Below are positions 9,788-17,860 of a stretch of DNA of 64,000 nucleotides, piece after piece. A program made the translations under genes and the position numbers. Within the stretch, counting starts at the first letter, position 1; every line of letters starts with the position of its first letter. The stretch spans positions 434,001 to 498,000 of the forward strand of contig NZ_CABJDN010000005.1 of assembly GCF_902364365.1 (NCBI RefSeq), in the 5' to 3' direction. The notes below the pieces were generated by a model. That model made no database searches. It saw only the letters and a program-made list of their open reading frames with translations, and had not been told where the DNA came from. The stretch comes from Bacteroides intestinalis (lineage in GTDB: Bacteria; Bacteroidota; Bacteroidia; Bacteroidales; Bacteroidaceae).

Positions 9788-11446
9788 TTAGTCTCTCGAC
9801 TTACCTATTTTCATTACTTCCTGTTCCAGTTGGTCACGGTCGCCCGCAGCTTTATTACGAACTTTGGTACGGTAATTATAAATGGTAGTCACAGAATAGC
9901 GCAAGAATTGGGCAATCTTCACACTGTCGGTAATTCCCAAACGGATAAGGGCGAAGATACGCAGTTCGGTACTCATTCGTTCGTTGGCCTTGGGGTAAAT
10001 CTGCTCCCCTTCGGCAAGCAGGGTGTTGAAGTCTTCTACAAAAGTGGGAAACAGTTGCAAGAAGGTGTTATCAAAATTGGCATAAAATTCTTTCAGCTCT
10101 TCTTCTATGAACTTGGAAGATTTGATATTTTTGTATAGCTCATCTACCTTGCCCGTAGCGGCTATCTTGCCTAATGAACGGCGATAGTTATCCATCTTTT
10201 CCAGATATACGGAACACTGGTCCATATAGCGGCCGATGTATTCCTCTTTCAAGTAAGAGTTTTCGGCAATGATGTGGTTGGCTTCTTTCAGTTGCAGATT
10301 GTAGCGGTGGAGTTCTTCATTCAATTCTTTCAGACGCTTGTTGGCATCTATCACTTCGTGGCGTGCGGCTGCTACGCGTTTCATCTGCTTATACACATAG
10401 AAGATGGCAATCAGTAGGAAGATGGACAGCAAGCTGATAGAGACTAACGCCCATTTCATTTGTTCCTGTTGCTTTTCGGCCTTTTGCTGGTAAGTGTCGT
10501 TGATGAGGGGGAAAATTTGCAGGATTTCCAGAATACGCAACCGGGCGTTGCAGAACACGGCATCGTCCATACACAATTTCAGATACGAATAGGCACGGTC
10601 TATGTCTCCTTCCTGATAGAGCAGCACAGCCAGTTTCCTCAAAGAAATATATTCGCGCACTGCGGACTTCATATCTGCAATGGAGGAAAGAATCAAATAC
10701 TCCTTCTCTTTTTCAGTGTCTTCTTTCAGGCGGTATGACTCTGATAAAGTGTAGGCACAGATTGCCACATCGTGCACATTATCTATCTGTCCCGCCAGGT
10801 AGTCGGTCAATAGCTGGATGGCTTTATCGAACTCGCCCCGCACATTGTGCTGGTCGGACTGAATCAGCGTGTACACCAGAAGATTATCTTTGTTGACCAG
10901 TAACAGGGAATCACGGTATCTATCCGTTATCTCGGCATAGAGTTTTTTCTCCTGTTCCGTAACGGCGTAATCTGCCATAAGGCCATAGACGGTACGGTAA
11001 ATATGGTAATAATACGGGTGCAGGTCATCCGGTAGATGATTGATTTGTACGTTGTGCATCAGGTCGACTGCTTCTTTATACATGCCTGCTGTGCCCATAA
11101 TCTCGGCAGTGTTCATGAGGGCGTTGTCTTGATGTTCCTTGTTTTTCATTCGCAGGGCTACCTGATATCTCTCGCGTGAGATGTAAAGCGAAGAGTCGGT
11201 GTTGTAGGAACGGTATTCATCCAGATATTCTCCCAACAGGGTAAAGCGGTTTTCGTCAGAAATGCGTTGTCTCAAGGCTTGTCTCAGGTCGTTCAGCTTC
11301 TTTTCTTTTTGCTCGATGTATACAGGGCGGTTTTGAATTACATGGTCCAGTTGGGATAAAAGGGAGTCTACAACATTGTTGGCGGCATGGAGCTGACACA
11401 TACATACACAACATAATAGATATAAGGATGTGACTATTTTCTTCAT
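9788..11446 (-). CDS. SusR-like membrane-spanning PUL regulator
   Basis: 552-residue regulator related to SusR, which senses the imported saccharide in the periplasm and activates the PUL. It has a signal peptide (MKKIVTSLYLLCCVCMCQLHA), a long helical TPR-like periplasmic region (about 25-325), one transmembrane segment (about 331-352), a coiled coil (about 355-400) and a cytoplasmic C-terminus with a LuxR-like helix-turn-helix around MSTELRIFALIRLGITDSV...SVTTIYNYR. It lies directly upstream of the SusC gene on the same strand. A perfect -7 box TATTTTTG is on the minus strand at 11499-11492, giving it its own promoter. Its sensing of isomaltooligosaccharides is inferred from the linked GH66 and GH31 genes. 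Confidence 0.88.
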   Translation of the reverse strand: MKKIVTSLYLLCCVCMCQLHAANNVVDSLLSQLDHVIQNRPVYIEQKEKKLNDLRQALRQRISDENRFTLLGEYLDEYRSYNTDSSLYISRERYQVALRMKNKEHQDNALMNTAEIMGTAGMYKEAVDLMHNVQINHLPDDLHPYYYHIYRTVYGLMADYAVTEQEKKLYAEITDRYRDSLLLVNKDNLLVYTLIQSDQHNVRGEFDKAIQLLTDYLAGQIDNVHDVAICAYTLSESYRLKEDTEKEKEYLILSSIADMKSAVREYISLRKLAVLLYQEGDIDRAYSYLKLCMDDAVFCNARLRILEILQIFPLINDTYQQKAEKQQEQMKWALVSISLLSIFLLIAIFYVYKQMKRVAAARHEVIDANKRLKELNEELHRYNLQLKEANHIIAENSYLKEEYIGRYMDQCSVYLEKMDNYRRSLGKIAATGKVDELYKNIKSSKFIEEELKEFYANFDNTFLQLFPTFVEDFNTLLAEGEQIYPKANERMSTELRIFALIRLGITDSVKIAQFLRYSVTTIYNYRTKVRNKAAGDRDQLEQEVMKIGKSRD

Positions 11447-11491
11447 CTGAGTTTCGATTGGTTAAAGGTTACTTCTACAAGAAGTTCTATG

Positions 11492-11499
11492 CAAAAATA
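11492..11499 (-). promoter_or_regulatory. -7 promoter box of the SusR-like gene
   Basis: TATTTTTG on the minus strand fits TAnnTTTG exactly and lies 46 bases before the start codon at 11446. No good -33 TTTG is visible at 19-21 bases. Confidence 0.45.
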
Positions 11500-11568
11500 A
11501 GTAAAATTTAATAGAATCCCATGCGGATAGCACTTAAATCACAATATCTTTAAAGTAAAGACGATAGT

Positions 11569-11693
11569 TTTTTAAAGAATGGAGATGCTTACATGTACAT
11601 GTTAGTAATATCAACATGTGCATGTAAATAAGGATAACATATACATGTAGATAGCGCTGACATGTACATGTAAGTAAGTATATTCTTTAAAAA
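11569..11693. repeat. 125-bp imperfect palindrome built from ACATGTACATGT units
   Basis: Perfect 12-base terminal inverted repeats, TTTTTAAAGAAT at 11569-11580 and ATTCTTTAAAAA at 11682-11693, bracket four self-complementary ACATGTACATGT-like units near 11591, 11613, 11638 and 11660. The left and right halves are also inverted copies overall. It fills most of the gap (11447-11887) between the PUL regulator and arsR and contains no ORF. It could be a miniature inverted-repeat element, a multi-site operator or a cruciform; no target-site duplication was identified. Confidence 0.75.
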
Positions 11694-11843
11694 CGGAGAG
11701 ATAAGATACATATCATTTTAGGAAGAAAAGTACTACAAACCAGTTTTCCCATAGCTACTTTTCTGCTATGAAAATCCCCACAAGGCAAACATTCATTTAA
11801 TTAATCTAAAAAATAATCGTATTTATTTTGTTGTTTCAAATAT

Positions 11844-11865
11844 TGTTCGTTGTTTTGCGAACAAC
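11844..11865 (+). promoter_or_regulatory. ArsR-type operator in front of arsR
   Basis: A 22-base inverted repeat with arms TGTTCG and CGAACA around TTGTTTTG. It lies 22 bases before the arsR GTG and just after a near-consensus -7 box (TTATTTTG, 11822-11829), so a bound repressor would cover the transcription start. A second copy, differing at three or four positions, occurs at 12232-12253 ahead of the next gene. ArsR repressors typically bind such imperfect palindromes and release them on arsenite binding. Confidence 0.7.
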
Positions 11866-11887
11866 AAACAAAAAAAGGAGATATAAA

Positions 11888-12208
11888 GTGAAAAACAAAC
11901 AGTACACCACAGAGCAGGAACAAATAGCTCGCTTTGCAAAAGCACTGGGACACCCTGCAAGAATGGCTATCCTCAATTTTTTAGCCAGACAGGAAAGTTG
12001 CTACTTCGGAGACATTCACGAAGAACTGCCAATAGCCAAGGCGACAGTTTCTCAACACCTGAAAGAACTAAAAGATGCCGGACTGATTCAAGGTGAAATA
12101 GAAACGCCGAAAGTCAAGTATTGCATTAACCGTGAAAACTGGGAACTTGCCCGTAAGTTGTTTACCGGATTCTTCGGTGAATGTAAATGTACTTCGTGCT
12201 GTGAATAA
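11888..12208 (+). CDS. arsR: ArsR-family arsenic-responsive repressor
   Basis: Small winged-helix repressor (106 residues) of the ArsR/SmtB family that should shut off this operon until trivalent arsenic binds. The HTH is visible as [25 protein letters not shown], written here as [15 protein letters not shown]. Cysteines occur before the recognition helix (ESCYFGD) and in an unusual C-terminal tail CKCTSCC, which are candidate As(III) ligands. The GTG at 11888 is preferred because AAAAAGGAG precedes it at good spacing; the ATG 60 bases upstream would lie inside the operator. An intrinsic terminator overlaps the stop codon, which separates it from the structural genes. Confidence 0.9.
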   Translation: MKNKQYTTEQEQIARFAKALGHPARMAILNFLARQESCYFGDIHEELPIAKATVSQHLKELKDAGLIQGEIETPKVKYCINRENWELARKLFTGFFGECKCTSCCE

Positions 12209-12222
12209 ACAGCACCTTTTTT
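12196..12222 (+). terminator. Intrinsic terminator overlapping the arsR stop codon
   Basis: Stem GTGCTGT (12196-12202) pairs with ACAGCAC (12209-12215), followed by CTTTTTTT. The TAA stop of arsR (12206-12208) sits in the loop. This would end or attenuate the arsR transcript before the second operator and the structural genes. Confidence 0.8.
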
Positions 12223-12231
12223 TATAAACAA

Positions 12232-12253
12232 TGTTCGTTGTTCTACGAACTAC
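12232..12253 (+). promoter_or_regulatory. Second ArsR-type operator, ahead of the arsenic structural genes
   Basis: Near-copy of the 22-base operator at 11844-11865: TGTTCGTTGTT is identical, followed by a CGAAC arm. It lies after the arsR terminator and 37 bases before the first structural gene, implying that the structural genes have their own repressor-controlled promoter. Confidence 0.65.
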
Positions 12254-12289
12254 GATTATACATATTATTCATTTAAAAGCTATCTGATA

Positions 12290-12523
12290 ATGGAAATTAA
12301 AGTATTAGGTACAGGTTGCCCCAGTTGCAAAACTTTGTACGAAACCACCCAACAAGCTATTGCAGAATTAGGAAGTGATGCCACTTTGGTAAAAGAGGAA
12401 GATTTATTGAAAATCATCGAATATAATATATTAAGTCTTCCGGCTTTGGTTATAGACGGGAAAGTCGTTTCGGCAGGTAAACGGTTGTCATTGAAAGAAG
12501 TAAAAGAATTACTAACCCAATAA
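12290..12523 (+). CDS. Small thioredoxin-like CxxC protein of the arsenic operon
   Basis: 77-residue redox protein of the thioredoxin-like mini-glutaredoxin type (TM0996/MTH895-like). The active site is C10-P-S-C13 in GTGCPSCK near the N-terminus, and the LSLPALVIDGKVV stretch carries the cis-proline expected of the fold. It has no signal peptide, so it is cytoplasmic. It is the first gene after the second ArsR operator and 9 bases before the ArsF-like gene. In arsEFG-type clusters a small thiol protein occupies this place, so it may correspond to ArsE; that assignment is inference from gene order. Confidence 0.8.
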   Translation: MEIKVLGTGCPSCKTLYETTQQAIAELGSDATLVKEEDLLKIIEYNILSLPALVIDGKVVSAGKRLSLKEVKELLTQ

Positions 12524-12532
12524 TTACATGCC

Positions 12533-12970
12533 ATGAAAAAGTTATTCCATGTATTTATTGCAGGTGTTATTTTAGTTTCCTGCGGAAACGGAGGCAAAGA
12601 GAAAACAGAAACAGCAAATAGCGAAGCTATGCAGAATGACCGTGTGGAAGTGCTTTATTTTCATGGAGCACAACGATGCATAACCTGTCGGGCTATTGAA
12701 ACTAACACAAAAGCACTTTTAGACAATCTTTATTCAAAGGAAATAGCATCGGGAAGAATCGTCTATAGGATAATTGATATTTCTCAAAAGAAGAATGGGC
12801 CGATTGCAGATAAGTACGAAGTGACATGGTCATCCTTGTTTGTAAATGGATGGAAGAGCGGTCAGGAGAAGGTCAATAATATGACAGAGTTTAGTTTTGC
12901 CAATGCAAAAAGTCATCCCGACAAATTTAAGAACGGCATAAAAGATAAAATTGATGAATTGCTAAAATAA
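12533..12970 (+). CDS. arsF: ArsF-like thioredoxin-fold lipoprotein
   Basis: 145-residue predicted lipoprotein: MKKLFHVFIAGVILVSC with C17 as lipid anchor, then a thioredoxin-like domain with C49-I-T-C52 (RCITCRAI). It therefore faces the periplasm or outer leaflet. It matches the protein family catalogued as ArsF, found with ArsG in clusters linked to aromatic arsenical resistance. The next gene begins 7 bases downstream. Its likely role is passing electrons between the membrane protein ArsG and a periplasmic target; the substrate is not shown by the sequence. Confidence 0.7.
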   Translation: MKKLFHVFIAGVILVSCGNGGKEKTETANSEAMQNDRVEVLYFHGAQRCITCRAIETNTKALLDNLYSKEIASGRIVYRIIDISQKKNGPIADKYEVTWSSLFVNGWKSGQEKVNNMTEFSFANAKSHPDKFKNGIKDKIDELLK

Positions 12971-12977
12971 GATATCA

Positions 12978-13685
12978 ATGGACTTTCTTCAATCAATATT
13001 AGACAATACTTCCATTCCTGCCATAACAGCTTTTATACTTGGAATATTAACAGCTATAAGCCCATGCCCGTTAGCTACCAATATAACGGCGATAGGATTT
13101 ATCGGCAAAGATATTGAAAACCATCACCGGATATTTATTAATGGTTTGCTTTATACTTTAGGCCGAATAATTACTTATACGATTCTTGGGTTTATCCTTA
13201 TTCCCATTCTCCGCGAAGGTGCAAGTATGTTTTCCGTACAAAAGGCTGTAAGCAAGTATGGAGAAATGCTAATTGCCCCGCTATTAATAGTGATTGGTGT
13301 TTATATGCTCGACATCATCAAGCTCAATTTACCTAAAATCAACTTTAGCGGGAATAATCTGAAGAGAAAAACAAAAGGAAGCTGGGGTGCACTATTCTTA
13401 GGAATCTTATTTTCCCTTGCTTTCTGCCCTACAAGTGGAATATTCTATTTCGGTATGCTTATGCCAATGTCGGCAGCAGAAACAGGCGGCTATCTTTTGC
13501 CAGTGGTTTATGCGATTGCAACCGGATTACCTGTTATCCTCGTAGCTTGGGTATTGGCATATAGTGTTGCTGGATTAGGCAAGCTCTATAACAGAATACA
13601 AGTATTCGAAAAATGGTTTCGTAAAGTAGTCGCCATCCTCTTTATTGCGGTGGGGATTTATTATGCAGTCATGTATTATCTATAA
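12978..13685 (+). CDS. arsG: ArsG-like CcdA/DsbD-type membrane protein
   Basis: 235-residue integral membrane protein with about six transmembrane segments, resembling the CcdA/DsbD electron-transfer core. The two signature cysteines are C30 in the SPCP motif of the first helix and C150 in AFCPTSG of the fourth. NCBI-type family naming links such proteins, next to ArsF, to efflux of trivalent aromatic aminobenzyl arsenicals. An alternative reading is a simple transmembrane thiol reductase feeding the CxxC proteins on either side. It lies inside the arsenic operon, 33 bases before arsD. Confidence 0.75.
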   Translation: MDFLQSILDNTSIPAITAFILGILTAISPCPLATNITAIGFIGKDIENHHRIFINGLLYTLGRIITYTILGFILIPILREGASMFSVQKAVSKYGEMLIAPLLIVIGVYMLDIIKLNLPKINFSGNNLKRKTKGSWGALFLGILFSLAFCPTSGIFYFGMLMPMSAAETGGYLLPVVYAIATGLPVILVAWVLAYSVAGLGKLYNRIQVFEKWFRKVVAILFIAVGIYYAVMYYL

Positions 13686-13718
13686 AGTAAGTTTTAACAA
13701 TCAAAATCAACAGTAAAG

Positions 13719-14045
13719 ATGAAAAAGATAGAAATTTTCGACCCGGCAATGTGTTGTCCTACGGGTTTGTGCGGAACAAACATCAATCCTGAATTAATGC
13801 GGATTGCTGTCGCTATAGAAACATTAAAAAGACAAGGGGTAACAGTTATCCGTCATAATCTGAGGGACGAGCCCCAGATATATGTTAGCAATCAGACCGT
13901 AAACAATTATCTTCAAAAACACGGTGCAGAAGCATTACCCATCACCCTGGTGGATGGTGAAGTGGCGGTATCTAAAACCTACCCCACCACCCGGCAGATG
14001 AGTGAATGGACCGGCATAAATTTAGACTTCATGCCCACAAAATGA
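13719..14045 (+). CDS. arsD: ArsD arsenite metallochaperone
   Basis: 108-residue cytoplasmic chaperone that hands arsenite to the ArsA ATPase. The metal-binding cysteines C12, C13 and C18 (MCCPTGLC) are at exactly the numbering known for ArsD. The thioredoxin-like fold is supported by LPITLVDGEV. The gene lies directly before arsA (29-base gap), its functional partner. The vicinal pair CC at the far C-terminus of some plasmid ArsD proteins is absent, which is usual for shorter homologues. Confidence 0.95.
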   Translation: MKKIEIFDPAMCCPTGLCGTNINPELMRIAVAIETLKRQGVTVIRHNLRDEPQIYVSNQTVNNYLQKHGAEALPITLVDGEVAVSKTYPTTRQMSEWTGINLDFMPTK

Positions 14046-14074
14046 TATTTGAAACAAAAAAGCATTAGAACACA

Positions 14075-15787
14075 ATGAAAGCATTTAATTTATCAGACAT
14101 TGACCTTACAAAATATCTCTTTTTCACAGGAAAAGGAGGGGTTGGAAAAACATCTATCGCTTGCGCTACGGCTGTGGGATTAGCAGACAAGGGCAAGAAA
14201 ATACTTCTTATCAGTACCGATCCTGCTTCCAACTTGCAGGACGTCTTCAACCAATCGCTTAACGGACACGGTTCAGAGATTGCAGAAATTCCGGGGCTGA
14301 CGGTTGTCAATCTTGATCCTGAACAAGCAGCGGCAGAATATCGGGAAAGGGTGATCGCACCTTTCAGAGGAAAGTTGCCTGAAAGCGTGATCCAAAACAT
14401 GGAAGAACAACTGTCAGGATCATGTACGGTTGAGATTGCCGCTTTCAATGAGTTCTCGGACTTCATTACCGATGTTCAAAAGCAATCAGAGTTCGACCAT
14501 ATAATCTTTGATACTGCCCCCACAGGGCATACTTTACGGATGTTGCAACTACCATCAGCGTGGAGCACATTCATCAGTGAAAGTACCCATGGCGCATCTT
14601 GTTTAGGTCAGCTGTCAGGATTGGAAGAACGAAAAGAAATATACAAAAAGGCTGTTGAAACACTTTCCGATACGGGCGCAACCCGGCTAATGTTGGTGAG
14701 CCGTCCTGAAACCGCGCCATTGAAAGAAGCTGCCCGTTCTTCTCATGAACTGCAATTATTAGGAATTAAAAATCAGATACTAATAATAAACGGTGTCTTG
14801 CAACAGTTGGATAAAAACGACAGTGTTTCCAGTCAGCTGCATGAGAGGCAACAGAAAGCCCTGCAAAGTATGCCTGCGGAACTATCCGGTTATCCGTTGT
14901 ATCATGTTCCCTTACGGTCATACAATTTATCCAGTATAGCGAATATCCGGCGGATGCTGTATAGCGACAGCCTTTCCAGTGAAGTAAATTATAAACCTGT
15001 GGCATCCCCCAAAGGTGTGGACGAGATGGTGGACGATCTTTATACATCTGGCAAAAGGGTTATTTTCACAATGGGGAAAGGTGGTGTAGGCAAAACTACA
15101 TTAGCTACTGAGATTGCTTTAAAATTAACCAAGCTCGGCGCCAAAGTGCATTTGACAACTACCGATCCGGCAAACCATCTGAATTATGAACTTGCCATAA
15201 AAGCCGGTATCACGGTAAGCCGGATTGATGAAGCGGAGGTTTTAGAGAAGTACAAAAACGAAGTCCGCAACAAAGCAGCCGAAGCAGTCACTGCTGAAGA
15301 CATGGAGTACATAGAGGAAGATTTACGTTCTCCCTGCACACAAGAGATTGCAGTATTCAAAGCTTTTGCCGAGATTGTGGATAAGGCTGAAACCGAGATT
15401 GTTGTGATTGATACCGCACCAACAGGGCATACTTTATTGCTTTTGGACGCCACTCAAAGTTATCATAAAGAGGTTGAGCGTACCCAAGGAGAAGTCACGG
15501 GAGCAGTAGCCAACCTGTTACCTCGCCTACGTAATTCAAAGGAGACGGAAGTAGTGATTGTTACTTTACCCGAAGCAACCCCTGTCTTTGAAGCGGAACG
15601 CCTTCAAATGGATTTACAACGTGCCGGGATAAACAATAAATGGTGGGTGGTAAATGCTTGCCTCTCATTGACAGATACTCAAAATTCGTTCCTGAAAGCG
15701 AAAGCGCAAAACGAATTAGTTTGGATCAAGAAAGTAGAACAATTATCACAGGGAAATACAGCCCTGATAGAATGGAGAAACATATAA
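14075..15787 (+). CDS. arsA: ArsA arsenite-stimulated ATPase
   Basis: 570-residue ATPase with two homologous halves, which energises arsenite efflux through the Acr3 permease. Each half starts with a deviant Walker A: GKGGVGKTS at about 19-27 and MGKGGVGKTT at about 333-342; each has the DTAPTGHT signature. The three cysteines that form the metalloid site are present as C117, C176 and C421, in the same contexts (SGSC, HGASC, RSPC) as in characterised ArsA. Its TAA overlaps the acr3 ATG by one base. Length and all key residues are normal, so it should be functional. Confidence 0.96.
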   Translation: MKAFNLSDIDLTKYLFFTGKGGVGKTSIACATAVGLADKGKKILLISTDPASNLQDVFNQSLNGHGSEIAEIPGLTVVNLDPEQAAAEYRERVIAPFRGKLPESVIQNMEEQLSGSCTVEIAAFNEFSDFITDVQKQSEFDHIIFDTAPTGHTLRMLQLPSAWSTFISESTHGASCLGQLSGLEERKEIYKKAVETLSDTGATRLMLVSRPETAPLKEAARSSHELQLLGIKNQILIINGVLQQLDKNDSVSSQLHERQQKALQSMPAELSGYPLYHVPLRSYNLSSIANIRRMLYSDSLSSEVNYKPVASPKGVDEMVDDLYTSGKRVIFTMGKGGVGKTTLATEIALKLTKLGAKVHLTTTDPANHLNYELAIKAGITVSRIDEAEVLEKYKNEVRNKAAEAVTAEDMEYIEEDLRSPCTQEIAVFKAFAEIVDKAETEIVVIDTAPTGHTLLLLDATQSYHKEVERTQGEVTGAVANLLPRLRNSKETEVVIVTLPEATPVFEAERLQMDLQRAGINNKWWVVNACLSLTDTQNSFLKAKAQNELVWIKKVEQLSQGNTALIEWRNI

Positions 15788-16827
15788 TGGAAAAGAAGCA
15801 AGGAATTGGATTTTTTGAACGATATCTTACCCTATGGGTTGCCTTGTGTATTATTGCCGGAATTGCCGTGGGACAATGGCTTCCGGCAATACCGCAAACC
15901 TTGAGCAAATTTGAATACGCCAATGTTTCTATACCTGTGGCAATTCTAATATGGTTGATGATCTATCCTATGATGCTGAAAGTAGATTTTCAAAGCGTTA
16001 AGAATGTGGGTAAACGCCCTAAAGGAATAATCGTTACTTGCGTTACGAACTGGCTTATAAAGCCTTTTACGATGTTTGGAATAGCCTATCTATTCTTTTA
16101 TGTCATCTTCAAGGTATTTATACCCGAAGATTTGGCTAAGGAATATCTGGCAGGTGCGGTCTTGCTTGGTGCAGCTCCTTGTACGGCGATGGTCTTTGTA
16201 TGGAGTCACTTAACGAAAGGTGACGCCGCCTACACGCTGGTTCAAGTAGCTGTAAACGACTTGATAATATTAGTTGCTTTTGCTCCTATTGTTGCCTTAT
16301 TATTAGGTGTCGGCGGTGTCACAATTCCGTGGGATACACTGTTTCTGTCAGTATTGTTGTTCGTTGTCATTCCGCTTTCTGCGGGAGTGATAACACGGAC
16401 ATGGGTTATCAGGCAAAAAGGGATAGAATACTTCAACCATGTATTTATCCGTAAATTTGATAACTATACGGTCGGAGGATTACTTTTGACACTTATTATC
16501 CTGTTCTCTTTTCAAGGAGAAACAATATTGAATAACCCCTTACATATTCTTTTGATAGCCGTCCCGCTTGTCCTGCAAACAGTCCTGATTTTCTTTGTAG
16601 CTTATGGATGGGCAAAATGGTGGAAATTACCTCACAATGTGGCTGCTCCGGCCGGAATGATCGGTGCAAGTAACTTCTTTGAACTGGCTGTGGCTGTGGC
16701 TATCTCTCTTTTTGGCTTACAATCCGGCGCTGCATTGGCCACTGTTGTGGGTGTACTTGTGGAGGTTCCGATAATGCTTATGCTGGTACGGATAGCAAAT
16801 AATACCCAAAAGTGGTTTCCTGAATGA
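15787..16827 (+). CDS. acr3: Acr3 arsenite efflux permease
   Basis: 346-residue membrane permease of the Acr3 family (about ten transmembrane segments) that exports arsenite. The essential cysteine of the family is seen as C132 in GAAPCTAMVFVWS. Translation starts at ATG 15787, overlapping the arsA stop in TAATG; an upstream in-frame extension inside arsA is rejected. As the last gene of the operon it pairs with ArsA and ArsD. It ends 19 bases before the convergent kinase-like gene. Confidence 0.95.
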   Translation: MEKKQGIGFFERYLTLWVALCIIAGIAVGQWLPAIPQTLSKFEYANVSIPVAILIWLMIYPMMLKVDFQSVKNVGKRPKGIIVTCVTNWLIKPFTMFGIAYLFFYVIFKVFIPEDLAKEYLAGAVLLGAAPCTAMVFVWSHLTKGDAAYTLVQVAVNDLIILVAFAPIVALLLGVGGVTIPWDTLFLSVLLFVVIPLSAGVITRTWVIRQKGIEYFNHVFIRKFDNYTVGGLLLTLIILFSFQGETILNNPLHILLIAVPLVLQTVLIFFVAYGWAKWWKLPHNVAAPAGMIGASNFFELAVAVAISLFGLQSGAALATVVGVLVEVPIMLMLVRIANNTQKWFPE

Positions 16828-16846
16828 TGAGTGAGCTCAGGGAGAC

Positions 16847-17362
16847 TTATATATCATCTGTATCTATTCGATAGTTTTTATCTATTAAAATGTAATTATA
16901 CTTTCTTGATATACATTGTTCCAAATTATACCTATTGGTTTTACTTACATCCTCAAAGGTTACATCTGTTGACAGCCTTTTTTCTATAACATTTTCATAT
17001 TCCAGAATATTTTGGAAACTATGCCTTATATACTCTTGACTGAATATAAGGCATACGTATTTTATTTGTCCTACATATTCATCCGTAAAATCCTTTTCCC
17101 AGCCAAAAGGAATATAACATCCTTCAATAATCATATTCTGGGAGTTTTCAATACAGGTTTTTATCATCTCCCTGACGATTGGGCACAGATAGTTTGTTAG
17201 CTCTGCATCATTACTATCAGCAGGCAATTTACATTGTCCACTTCTAATGACTCCCATCTTCAAGTGATCTATTGACAAGTAGGGATATTTATATTTCTCC
17301 AATAGCTTTTGTGCTAGCAAGGTCTTTCCCGTATGCGTATCTCCTGCAATAAGAATAATCAT
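16847..17362 (-). CDS. P-loop kinase-like protein of unknown substrate
   Basis: 171-residue cytoplasmic P-loop protein. Walker A is GDTHTGKT (residues 7-14), and the fold resembles small nucleotide, shikimate or 2-phosphoglycerate kinases, with an SIDHLKMG segment where such kinases bind their acceptor and IIEGCYIP as a possible Walker B strand. The substrate cannot be told from sequence. It is AT-rich and low in GC, unlike the arsenic operon next door. It follows a 49-residue ORF by 38 bases and probably shares its promoter at 17568-17597. It converges on acr3. Confidence 0.75.
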   Translation of the reverse strand: MIILIAGDTHTGKTLLAQKLLEKYKYPYLSIDHLKMGVIRSGQCKLPADSNDAELTNYLCPIVREMIKTCIENSQNMIIEGCYIPFGWEKDFTDEYVGQIKYVCLIFSQEYIRHSFQNILEYENVIEKRLSTDVTFEDVSKTNRYNLEQCISRKYNYILIDKNYRIDTDDI

Positions 17363-17400
17363 AAGTTTAAGGTATTTCTTCTATAAAATGAGTAGAATAT

Positions 17401-17550
17401 TTATTCCAATATCTTCTGTAACACTTTTTCGCCTCTTCTATATCCTTTAACAGAAACCATAGGCAGAAATGTATTAACCTCTTTATCATTTTTATCATTC
17501 AGGATCGTAAATAAAGCATTTACATCTTTTCTGGATGTTTTTTTATTCAC
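17401..17550 (-). CDS. Hypothetical 49-residue protein, GTG start
   Basis: Small ORF read from a GTG at 17550 and ending at TAA 17401; product begins MNKKTSRKDVNALF and ends RRGEKVLQKILE, basic and without signal or membrane segment. No family was recognised. It is supported by the excellent promoter immediately upstream (TTG, 19 bases, TATATTTG), which would start transcription roughly 10-15 bases before the GTG, and by its place ahead of the kinase-like gene. A longer frame from an ATG at 17625 would cross the promoter and is disfavoured. It could also be a leader region or a gene remnant. Confidence 0.4.
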   Translation of the reverse strand: MNKKTSRKDVNALFTILNDKNDKEVNTFLPMVSVKGYRRGEKVLQKILE

Positions 17551-17567
17551 ACACTTATAATGATTCG

Positions 17568-17597
17568 CAAATATAAAGAAAGTGTAATTCACTACAA
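17568..17597 (-). promoter_or_regulatory. Consensus Bacteroides promoter for the 49-residue ORF and kinase-like gene
   Basis: On the minus strand TTG (17597-17595) is followed by 19 bases and then TATATTTG (17575-17568), an exact TAnnTTTG. This is the best two-box match to the Bacteroides primary sigma-factor consensus noted in the window. Confidence 0.7.
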
Positions 17598-17759
17598 TCA
17601 TGAACTGCACTTTTCTGCACATCATCGAGTTTACTGTTTACAGCTTAAAGCCTTTACTTTTCTTCGGATTACTAACAGCTTACTTTACATGGTAGTGGCA
17701 AATGGTGTCAATGATTCAGTGATTTGCACCATTATGAATAATATTTCATTCTTTATAAT

Positions 17760-17860
17760 GTTTGCCATGCTTCCGTCTGAATATTTTTTGTACCTTAGTA
17801 GCATAAAGAAATACCACTTCTTCAAGTGGACTATATCTAATTGAAAATACGACAAGCAAT
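17760..17860 (+). promoter_or_regulatory. Probable promoter and 5' leader of the TPR regulator gene
   Basis: The gap 17551-17860 holds no plus-strand gene. TTTG at 17761-17764 and TATTTTTTG at 17782-17790 (17 bases apart) approximate the two Bacteroides promoter boxes. Further on, CCACTT and AAGTGG (within about 17814-17830) can form a small hairpin in the leader of the next gene. Confidence 0.35.

Noticed and set aside
11828..11887. ATG 20 codons upstream as the arsR start
   Set aside because: It would place the operator inside the gene; the GTG at 11888 has a strong AAGGAG site and begins the conserved ArsR sequence.
15640..15786. Upstream extension of acr3 inside arsA
   Set aside because: The 49 extra residues are polar and out of keeping with the family; the ATG overlapping the arsA stop fits translational coupling.
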